DNA from: an uncultured Gemmatimonadales bacterium
GTDB lineage: Bacteria; Gemmatimonadota; Gemmatimonadetes; Longimicrobiales; Gaopeijiaceae
DNA length: 64,000 nt
NCBI GenBank assembly: GCA_937919655.1
Contig: CALFPJ010000015.1
Span: 1 to 64,000 of the forward strand
Direction of reading: 5' to 3'
Part shown: positions 53,438 to 60,195 of the stretch, piece after piece
Layout: each line of letters begins with the position of its first letter
Position numbering within the stretch: the first letter of the stretch is position 1
The notes under the pieces: generated by a model
Told to the model about the DNA's origin: nothing
Databases searched by the model: none
What the model saw: only the letters and a program-made list of their open reading frames with translations
Position numbers and translations under genes: made by a program

Positions 53438-55021
53438 TCAGCGTAGTTGTCGGGGAATAAATGTTACATCGGCGCGCCCTAACGGCACGCCGGCTAGCCG
53501 GAGTTGGTGGGCTCGCGTCAGCTCAGCCGCACCCTCCATGAGATTAAGCGCGACCTGTACGACCGTGCGATTCTCTATAGGATCAAGAAAGCTACCCTCA
53601 ACCCAGCCGTTAAAGGCACCCATCGCGGGCCCGCACCAAATTTGGTAGTCCGCTCTGCGTGTAATTTCGCCGGCCCGAGCCCACTGCGCACCCATGAACA
53701 AGTACCAGCGAAAGACCAAGGCCATCTTGTGTTTGGGGTCTGCTGCGGCCCGTTCCACTTCACGCACATCCCTACGGGAAAAGAACGCCTCCGTTTCGGT
53801 CCAGATGTCGTCGATCGCCCGGCCGAGCGTGTTCTGTTCCAGCAACTTCCGCTGCGCCTCCGGAATCGCATCGAGCCCGGAATAAGCCCTGTACACGCGA
53901 TACAGTTCCTTGGCTCGCTGTGCGAAGAGCGTTCCGCGCTTGAGGACCTGAAGCTCGACGCCCATCTCAAACATGTCGGCGGCCGGGGCCATCGCCACAT
54001 CGGTCACGGACGCCGCGGCCAGCATCTTGCGACCATCCTCGGATAGCGCCGACTCAACTGTGCATTGGTTTACCGAGCCGGTCACGACGTACGCCGCACC
54101 CGCCGCAAACGCAGCAGCAACCGCCGCTGGCGTCCCGAGTCCACCCCCGACGCCGACCCGCGCTGCCCTTGGGTAGTCGTGTTCGGCGGCCACCTGCTGC
54201 GCGAGCGCGATCATCTGCGGGAGCAGCACCGTCAGCGGCCGATTGTCCGTATGCCCGCCGGAGTCAGCCTCCGCCGTCAGGTCATCAGCTACCGGCACGA
54301 GACGCGCCAAGCCTGCCTCTTCGGTCGTGAGATGGCCTGCCTCCACCAGCGGAAGCAGAAGCGCGTCCGGAGCGGGAGCCAAAAAGGGTCGAGCGACTTC
54401 GATCCGCGAGACCTTGGCGAAGATCCGAGTGCGCCGCACAATCGCGCCATCTGGCCCGCGAGAAAGACCCTTCGCGGACAGAAAGACCACTGCTGGCGAA
54501 AGCTTCATGAACGCTGACGCCGAGATGTTTTGCACGCCTCGGGCGAGCATCAACTGGGCGAACTCCATCTCAAGATGAGGTTCTTGGGGGCTATGGATCA
54601 GATTCGTGCCCCAATTCTTGATGTCGGGGCCCAGGGAGTTCTGAATCAAGACCACCGCCGCGTCGACCTCGGGAATCGGGAGTCCAGCGCTGCCGAAGAA
54701 GGCCATTATGCCCGCGCGGGCCGCCGTCACGACCATTTCTGCGGACGCGATTCCTCTCGCCATCTCCCCGACCACATATGGGAAGCGACAGCCGTGCGTG
54801 CTGAGAAACGACCGGTCCCCAAGCCACTCAGGATATACCGGCGGTAGCACCCCCACGAGCGCTTCGTCGGGGCCGATGGAGCCAAGCACCGCTCCGTCAG
54901 GTCCGAGCGCTACCGGTCGGACGCCTTGGGCGCCCGCAATGAGCCCCACGGGCGCTCGGACAGGAACGCCTCCAGGTGCCGCATCAAGCAGAGTCACTCC
55001 TCCCTCCATGCCTTCTATCAC
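53438..55021 (-). CDS. pfaD: Pfa synthase trans-enoyl reductase (PfaD/Pfa1-like)
   Basis: The 527-residue FMN-binding TIM-barrel protein is of the nitronate-monooxygenase-like PfaD family. Features include FPYVVGEMARGIASAEMVVTAARAGIMAFFGSAGL (split over about 75-110), GVGGGLGTPAAVAAAFAAGAAYVVTGSVNQ (about 285-315), and the late PfaD-typical YLFMGAQWARAGEI and NGWVEGSFL. It supplies enoyl reduction in trans to the two multidomain subunits. It is first of the operon; the next gene begins 9 bases on. The frame is open to a GTG at 55021. An ideal GGAGG with 5-base spacing favours a GTG at 54997 (MTLLDAAPG), so the true start may be there. Confidence 0.9.
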   Translation of the reverse strand: MIEGMEGGVTLLDAAPGGVPVRAPVGLIAGAQGVRPVALGPDGAVLGSIGPDEALVGVLPPVYPEWLGDRSFLSTHGCRFPYVVGEMARGIASAEMVVTAARAGIMAFFGSAGLPIPEVDAAVVLIQNSLGPDIKNWGTNLIHSPQEPHLEMEFAQLMLARGVQNISASAFMKLSPAVVFLSAKGLSRGPDGAIVRRTRIFAKVSRIEVARPFLAPAPDALLLPLVEAGHLTTEEAGLARLVPVADDLTAEADSGGHTDNRPLTVLLPQMIALAQQVAAEHDYPRAARVGVGGGLGTPAAVAAAFAAGAAYVVTGSVNQCTVESALSEDGRKMLAAASVTDVAMAPAADMFEMGVELQVLKRGTLFAQRAKELYRVYRAYSGLDAIPEAQRKLLEQNTLGRAIDDIWTETEAFFSRRDVREVERAAADPKHKMALVFRWYLFMGAQWARAGEITRRADYQIWCGPAMGAFNGWVEGSFLDPIENRTVVQVALNLMEGAAELTRAHQLRLAGVPLGRADVTFIPRQLR

Positions 55022-55045
55022 GCGGCTAACAACTCAGGCCGAGAG

Positions 55046-55075
55046 TTATAAACATATGCCTACCTCGACGTCGAG
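55046..55075 (-). promoter_or_regulatory. Candidate pfa operon promoter with palindromic operator
   Basis: On the minus strand CTCGAC (55070-55075) and TTATAA (55046-55051) are 18 bases apart, a plausible -35/-10 pair about 25-50 bases upstream of pfaD. The -35 box lies inside the perfect palindrome CTCGACGTCGAG (55064-55075), which could be an operator. Confidence 0.3.
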
Positions 55076-55319
55076 CGCCGCAGTATCAGGATCATTGCCC
55101 AGCCCTAGTGATAGGCCGACGGCGACAATGAGTGCCAACGATAAGGAAGGTTGCACGCTACGGGTATACAAGCGCCACATGTTTCGAGGGGGGCAGCAGA
55201 CCGACGAGACCTGTTGCGACCCCATCCTGTCGTTCAGTATGAGTGGCGATCCCGCCCCGGAGTCGTCTCTTCAGCGGCCGCAAGTTCGACTCGCGAGCGA
55301 CCAGCCAGAGGGATATCGA

Positions 55320-56086
55320 ATGACCGAGAACCGCGGCCCCGCGCTGCTTACTGTCATGCGACCCAACAAGGGGGTCATCTACCCGGAAGACTATCTAAAG
55401 GCGGCGGGGGAAGTCCTCTTCGGGCTTTTTGCCGTGGTATGGGCAGTCACCTACCTCTGGAACCCTGGGGTCATCGAGCAGAACCCACTGAAGGACCGCC
55501 CTGGGGTACAACAACCTTTGTGTCGGGTTTGATGCCGCGCCGGCTACGTACATCGGCCTCCTCCTGTTTTTGCCCTCGGTGTACCTGCGCATCCGCTTCG
55601 CTTGGACGGACATGGAGTGCACCCGCCTGTTGCGCGGACGCCTGACGTCATTGCAGTACTATATTCTCGGTCTCCACAGACGCACTCTTCGTAGCCTCTA
55701 TCTGCGTGTTCGGACTGGTGTTTGTGATCTCGCCCTTCGACTCCGTTTGGCCTCACTCACTTGCGTTTCTGCAATACGTAGCGGTTCGCTTTTTGGTGGT
55801 CTGGGCGAATATCTACGAGCAGGTGGCCCCTCCGAAGAGCAGCATTCGCTTCCTCTGGGTCTATGGCTTCGTCTCGCTGGCCTTCCCTGCACTCGTCATC
55901 ATCAACTACTTGGCTTACGAAGCCCCACCTCTCGGCGGTGACCCCGCCTCGCCGCTGGTGCCGTATCAGCTGTCCATGATCTTCGACTACACATGGTTTG
56001 CTTGCCTTGCCCTCACAACCATCTTCATGCCTCGAGCAGAAGGACTGCGGATTGGGAGCTCGATCATGGAGGAGGCCGCGGCCTAG
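55320..56086 (+). pseudogene. Frameshifted six-helix membrane protein gene
   Basis: Membrane-protein sequence runs through three frames in succession. From the ATG at 55320 (AGAGGGA ribosome-binding site) the first frame gives AAGEVLFGLFAVVWAVTYLWNP. Near 55500-55506 it shifts to a frame reading YNNLCVGFDAAPATYIGLLLF...TSLQYY. Near 55655-55667 it shifts again to FSVSTDALFVASICVFGLVF and on to the stop at 56086. Both shifts are consistent with one extra base; the first lies at a CCCTGGGG run. Joined, the product would be about 255 residues with six hydrophobic helices. I recognise no family. It is either a decaying gene or the result of two indel errors. Confidence 0.65.
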
Positions 56087-56221
56087 TGTCCTGTCCCAGA
56101 CACCCACGGAGCAGATCCGTGGAACCGGATTCACCCGCCGCCGATTCGCCCTCAGTACACGCCTGCTGTAGCATGTCAGTGAAACTGTAGACTGCTGGAC
56201 ACGCACCGACTTGGAGACAGA

Positions 56222-56872
56222 ATGCGCGGATTTGCACTAACCCTCCTCGCCGCAGGCGTCGTAGGGACGGGCGCGTGTGGGGTTGCAGAAGGGGTATCCG
56301 ACGAAGCTAGGGTTGAGGAGATGACGGAAACGTTACTGGGACCGGCGGACGGCCACGACCTGGCCCCGTTCGACCTCGAGCGGGTCGTTGTCGGGGATAT
56401 GGCGCCGGACTTCTCCGCAGCTTCTCTGGCTGGCCCTACCGTCACCCTCTCGAGCTATCGCGGGCAGAGGAACGTTGTGCTGTTCTTCTATCGGGGGCAC
56501 TGGTGACCATGGTGTGCTGAGCAGCTCGGGAAGCTGCAAAACATTCTGACACCAGAGCAAAGGATGACCACCCAGATCCTCGCGATCTCCTCGGATGGAC
56601 CGGAGATGCTCCAGATGATGATGGACCGGGTGGCAGAGGAAACGGGCGGCTACATCCTCGATTTTCCCCTCCTATCCGATCCGGACGCGGCGATCATCAA
56701 TCGGTACGGCCTCTTCAATCAGGATGACTCACAAGGACGAGCGATCCCGCATCCGACAGCCTACGTCATTGACCTGGAGGGCCAGGTTCACTGGAAATTC
56801 ACCGAGGTGAACTACCGGGTGCGACCCGAGAACGCCGACATTTTGGCGGCGCTGGCAGAACTCGGCGGCTAG
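56222..56872 (+). CDS. Selenocysteine-containing peroxiredoxin-like protein (UGA decoded as Sec95)
   Basis: Read with TGA at 56504-56506 as selenocysteine, the gene encodes 216 residues. It starts with a signal peptide, possibly lipoprotein (RGFALTLLAAGVVGTGAC). The AhpC/TSA redoxin domain follows: GDMAPDFSAASLAGPTVTL, then VVLFFYRGHW-U-PWCAEQLGKLQ, then ILAISSDGPE and FPLLSDPDAAIINRYGL. Homologues in this group have Cys where Sec95 lies (W-C-P-x-C), so the UxxC replaces a CxxC redox centre. Protein sequence with clear homology continues on both sides of the TGA in the same frame, which argues against a true stop. A SECIS-like hairpin follows, and selD lies 2.2 kb away. Probably a periplasmic peroxidase or thiol oxidoreductase. 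The start has a GGAGACAG ribosome-binding site. Confidence 0.87.
56504..56537 (+). promoter_or_regulatory. Bacterial SECIS-like element in the peroxiredoxin gene
   Basis: After the UGA (56504-56506) the mRNA can form GCAGCU-CGGGA-AGCUGC (56521-56537), a 6-bp stem with a 5-base loop. The loop starts 21 bases after the UGA and has G at its second position. This fits the general bacterial SECIS rule (apical loop about 16-37 bases downstream, G among the first loop bases). Confidence 0.65.
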
Positions 56873-56889
56873 GTGCACCCGGCAGGTAC

Positions 56890-57987
56890 TTACTCTGCGG
56901 GCACCGAAATCACACGCCCGTCCAGCACCACGGACTCGACGCCACGCCGCACGTACGCCAGCGCGATCGTCTCACCGAACTTCGGAGACTGAACCGCTGA
57001 CGTGATCCATCCCACGGACTTGTCGGACCCCTCCGCCAACAACTCCGCCCCTTTGGCGGGCGTGGGCACGTCGCCCAGCTGCAGGAGTCGGAGGTGGCGG
57101 TTCACCTTGCCGCGATCGCGGATGCGGATGATCACTTCCTGGCCGGTATAACAGCCCTTCTGGTAGTCGATGGCCCGATTATGGATTCCGGCTTCGATCG
57201 GGATCGTGTCTTCGCTCATATCAGTGCCGAACACTGGGCGGGCAGCCTCGACGCGCAGCGTCGACCACACACCGAGCCCCGCGGGCCTCGCGCCAGCCGC
57301 GACCACAGCACGCCACAGTGCCGCCACAGAGTCAGACGGGCCGACCACGGTGTACGCGTCGGGCCAAACCTCTTCCGTGCGGATCACCGCGAGCCCTTCC
57401 CGGGCCGATGCGCCAACGGAGCGCCACGATCCTTCAGCCAACCCGGAGAGATCGTCACTACCGACGCGCAAGCCGAGCGCGAGGCGCGACAACACCGCGG
57501 CGGCCTCGGGTCCTACGACGGTGATCATCGAGGTCGAGTCGGTGACATCCTGGACGGCCGCAAATCTAGGAGGGAGCACCTTTCTGAAATTCTCTTTCAG
57601 CGCTTCGACGCCCGCGACGGGTACGTCCAGCAGCATTTCCTCAGCCGTGGCGTCCCCACGCATGATCGCCCACAAGTCTGTGAGCATCTTCCCCTTTGGC
57701 GTCAGGACCGCATGGTAGGTGGCGTCTCCGCCCAGGACGCCCTCGTCGACCTGGCTCGGGCCCGTTGGCATGCGGCCAGTGAGAACCCCGGTGAGCATCT
57801 TCGCTGGCGCTCGGCCCGTGATGGCGAGGCGAGCTCGGTGACTCCGGTCGAAGGCCGCGAGGCTGGACGTCGCCGCCAAGTACTCGGCGGCAGGATCGCC
57901 GAAATGTCGAATTAGTTGATGCCCGTGATAGTCCCCGGCAACCCCGCCGGCCTCCACCATTGCATCCCATAGCAGGCTGGTGCTCAA
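56890..57987 (-). CDS. ygfZ: Folate-binding protein YgfZ (GcvT-like)
   Basis: The 365-residue protein is of the YgfZ/GcvT family. The diagnostic KGCYTGQEVI motif, with the conserved Cys, lies at about residue 281, preceded by IPIEAGIHNRAIDYQ. The N-terminal tetrahydrofolate-binding fold includes SHRARLAITG and LTPKGKMLTDL. YgfZ helps in the synthesis or repair of iron-sulfur clusters, for example in the radical-SAM enzyme MiaB, in the cytosol. The start overlaps the end of the SirB1-like gene by 4 bases, so these two minus-strand genes are coupled. It converges on the selenoprotein gene with only 17 bases between. Confidence 0.9.
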   Translation of the reverse strand: MSTSLLWDAMVEAGGVAGDYHGHQLIRHFGDPAAEYLAATSSLAAFDRSHRARLAITGRAPAKMLTGVLTGRMPTGPSQVDEGVLGGDATYHAVLTPKGKMLTDLWAIMRGDATAEEMLLDVPVAGVEALKENFRKVLPPRFAAVQDVTDSTSMITVVGPEAAAVLSRLALGLRVGSDDLSGLAEGSWRSVGASAREGLAVIRTEEVWPDAYTVVGPSDSVAALWRAVVAAGARPAGLGVWSTLRVEAARPVFGTDMSEDTIPIEAGIHNRAIDYQKGCYTGQEVIIRIRDRGKVNRHLRLLQLGDVPTPAKGAELLAEGSDKSVGWITSAVQSPKFGETIALAYVRRGVESVVLDGRVISVPAE

Positions 57988-58958
57988 TCTATTCCTTGGT
58001 CTTCGGGCAGGTCCCTGCCGGCTCTGAGGTCCTCGACAAAGCCCGCCACGCGCTGAGAATCGGCGGCACTCGGCGCGAGCCGCAAATACCGTTCGAGCTG
58101 TTCCGCAGCCTCGTCTTTGCGGCCCAAACGAGCGAGGAGCACGCCACGAAGGCGATTCTCGATCGAGGAGGTCGGTGTGACCATCAAGATCCGCTCGACC
58201 GCCGCGAGCGCGCGGGGATCGTCGCCCACATTGACGTACACTCCCTTCAGGTTCGTGAGGAGCCGTACCAGCATGTCGCGACGCGTCGCAGTCCTAAGGA
58301 AGTGGTCCTGAAGCCGCACCATCCCTCCGTATACCCGGTCTAGGAGATCCTGCGCCTCATCCTCGTAGCGAATCTTGCCAGAATCGAATGGGTCCAGAAG
58401 CAGGTTGGCGGTATCTCCTCTGTATCGAAGGAGGAAATGGCCTGGAAAACTCACACCTTCCAGGGGCAGCCCCAGACGCCATCCGACTTCTAGAAGCACC
58501 ACGCCCAGGGTGAGCGGAATGCCCATGCCTCGATCTAGTACATCGTTCAGAAAGGAATTCCGGGGGTCGTAGTACGCTTTACGGTTGCCGTCGAACTTTC
58601 GCCGACGGTAGAGCGTGTCCACGACTTCTCCGAGAACAATGAGATCCGCGGTCTCGTCGGCCAGACGGTCCTTCACCTCTTCAGCGAGCTGATCGAGGCG
58701 CGCGAGATAAAGATCAACGCAGAGCTGAGGGTACTCTTCCTTTGCTACCAACAAGAACATGCGCGCGAGGTCCATCTCCGGCTCAGAGCGAGACAGTTCC
58801 TTCGCGAGGATCTGGCGGGTTGCGAGGACGGGCGTGGTCAACGGTCTGCGGCTTGGCTCGTTCAATGAATAAAAATCGAAATAAGGGCGTTTTGTCCGCG
58901 GTGGCCGTTGAGTACCCTCTGAGACCTTTTGGTTTCCGCTCTGTGGGGCGTCATCCAC
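57984..58958 (-). CDS. SirB1-type transglutaminase-like/TPR protein
   Basis: The 324-residue protein has a transglutaminase-like SirB1 core (about 80-220): LGEVVDTLYRRRKFDGNRKAYYDPRNSFLNDVLDRGMGIPLTLGVV-type text split by the domain, then GVSFPGHFLLRY. A TPR-like helical tail follows (about 225-320, RRDMLVRLLTNLKGVYVNVGD; YLRLAPSAADS). The usual catalytic Cys is not evident, as in many SirB1 proteins, so it may be non-enzymatic. Function is unknown; the family is widespread. Divergent from selD, with a 99-base shared promoter region, and coupled to ygfZ. Confidence 0.85.
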   Translation of the reverse strand: MDDAPQSGNQKVSEGTQRPPRTKRPYFDFYSLNEPSRRPLTTPVLATRQILAKELSRSEPEMDLARMFLLVAKEEYPQLCVDLYLARLDQLAEEVKDRLADETADLIVLGEVVDTLYRRRKFDGNRKAYYDPRNSFLNDVLDRGMGIPLTLGVVLLEVGWRLGLPLEGVSFPGHFLLRYRGDTANLLLDPFDSGKIRYEDEAQDLLDRVYGGMVRLQDHFLRTATRRDMLVRLLTNLKGVYVNVGDDPRALAAVERILMVTPTSSIENRLRGVLLARLGRKDEAAEQLERYLRLAPSAADSQRVAGFVEDLRAGRDLPEDQGID

Positions 58959-59057
58959 ACAGGCAGTTCCCAGCGACCCTTCCGGCTACCAAGTTCTGTG
59001 TGCCCTACAAGGCCGTTGAAGAAGTACAGCGGCCCGCGCCCCAACCATGAGGAGCCC

Positions 59058-60122
59058 ATGACAAACGAGCCCCGGGACCAGAGGCCGAAGATTCGGCTGT
59101 CCCAGCTCAGTCACGGAGCCGGGTGAGCTTGTAAGCTCGGGATGTCCGAACTGACGCAGGTTCTGCGTCACGTCCTTCCGGTGGAAGATCCGAACGCCCT
59201 CGTTGGTCTTACGACCGGCGATGATGCTGCCGTGTATCGATTAACCGACGACCGTGCCTTGGTCGTGACGGCCGACTTCTTCACGCCCATAGTCGATGAT
59301 CCGTATGACTTCGGGCGCATCGCGGCGACGAACGCACTCTCGGACATCTACGCCATGGGCGCCAAGCCCATGTTCGTGCTCAACCTCGTGGGCTTCCCGC
59401 GGGCGTTGCTGCCTGACGGCATTCTCGAGGAGATCTTGAGGGGTGGAAGTGATGTGACGCGGGCGCTTGGTATTCCCACTCTGGGTGGTCACTCGATCGA
59501 CGACGCAGAGCCCAAGTATGGGCTCGTTGCGATCGGCGAAGTGAACCCGGCGCGCATGGTCACCAACGCGGGAGCCAAACCCGGCGACCTCCTGGTCCTG
59601 ACCAAGCCGATCGGCTCCGGGGTGATCGCGACCGCCATCAAGAAGGGTGAGGCATCCGACGAGGTGATCGCGGCGGCAGTAGAGGTCATGGCCACCTTAA
59701 ACGCGGGTGCCGCGGAGGCGATGGTCGGCGCAGCGGTCGTGGCGGGCACGGATGTGACCGGCTTCGGACTGTTGGGTCACCTGAGGAGCATGATGCGCGC
59801 ATCCGGCACTGCCGCTACGCTGCGCGCCCACGACGTGCCACTCATAGACGGGGCGCGTGCGCTGGCCGAGGCTGGCCATATCCCCGGTGGCTCGAAGCGA
59901 AATCGTGAGGACCTCGCTGCGGACGTCGACTTCGCAGACTCCGTCGATGAAGTCACACGGATGTTACTCGCAGACGCACAGACCTCCGGCGGCCTGTTGA
60001 TGTGCGTACAGCCTGAGATGCTGGCGGTGCTGATCGCAGGCTTGGACGGTCGCAGCCCCGTCACCGCGGTAATCGGTGAAGTGACAGAAGGCCTACCGGG
60101 GTGGATCCGGGTAGAGGGCTAG
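59058..60122 (+). CDS. selD: Selenide, water dikinase (SelD), itself a selenoprotein (UGA decoded as Sec23)
   Basis: The true start is the ATG at 59058 (GAGGAG ribosome-binding site); the N-terminus reads MTNEPRDQRPKIRLSQLSHG, then AG-U-ACK with TGA at 59124-59126 as Sec23. This is the conserved SelD catalytic loop S-x-G-A-G-[C/U]-x-C-K, with Cys25 and Lys26 present. A standard translation starting at 59142 would lack the active site. The ATP-binding part is intact: TTGDDAAVYRL, ALVVTADFFTPIVDDPYDFG, ATNALSDIYAMGAKP, VTGFGLLGHL and DAQTSGGLL. The 354-residue product is close to E. coli SelD (347). It makes selenophosphate from selenide and ATP for Sec-tRNA synthesis. It shares a promoter region with the SirB1 gene. 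Confidence 0.93.
59124..59170 (+). promoter_or_regulatory. Bacterial SECIS-like element in selD
   Basis: After the UGA (59124-59126) an 8-bp perfect stem UGACGCAG / CUGCGUCA (59152-59170) with loop GUU begins its loop 34 bases downstream. The first loop base is G. A smaller AGCUU/AAGCU-type hairpin lies directly after the UGA. Confidence 0.7.
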
Positions 60123-60164
60123 ACTGACGGGCCACCCCGCCAGAAGCGGAGTAGCCCGTCAGTC
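60122..60164 (+). terminator. Hairpin after selD
   Basis: A perfect 11-bp stem GACTGACGGGC / GCCCGTCAGTC (60122-60132 and 60154-60164) overlaps the selD stop codon. A smaller GGCCA...TGGCC hairpin near 60173-60186 leads into TATTTTTA. Together they probably separate selD from the convergent lon gene. Confidence 0.6.
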
Positions 60165-60195
60165 AAACGCCTGGCCAATGTTGGCCGGAGTATTT

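Noticed and set aside
54708-55319. Long plus-strand open frame running antisense through the start of pfaD
   Set aside because: It is a shadow of pfaD; only the part from the ATG at 55320 has membrane-protein character.
56222-56506. Reading the peroxiredoxin gene as a truncated pseudogene
   Set aside because: Only the UGA interrupts it, exactly at the redox-active position. The downstream frame is well preserved and selD nearby also needs UGA read as Sec.
59142-60122. selD starting at the ATG at 59142
   Set aside because: This would remove the catalytic loop; the upstream frame with UGA restores the conserved GAG-U-ACK sequence and has a good ribosome-binding site.
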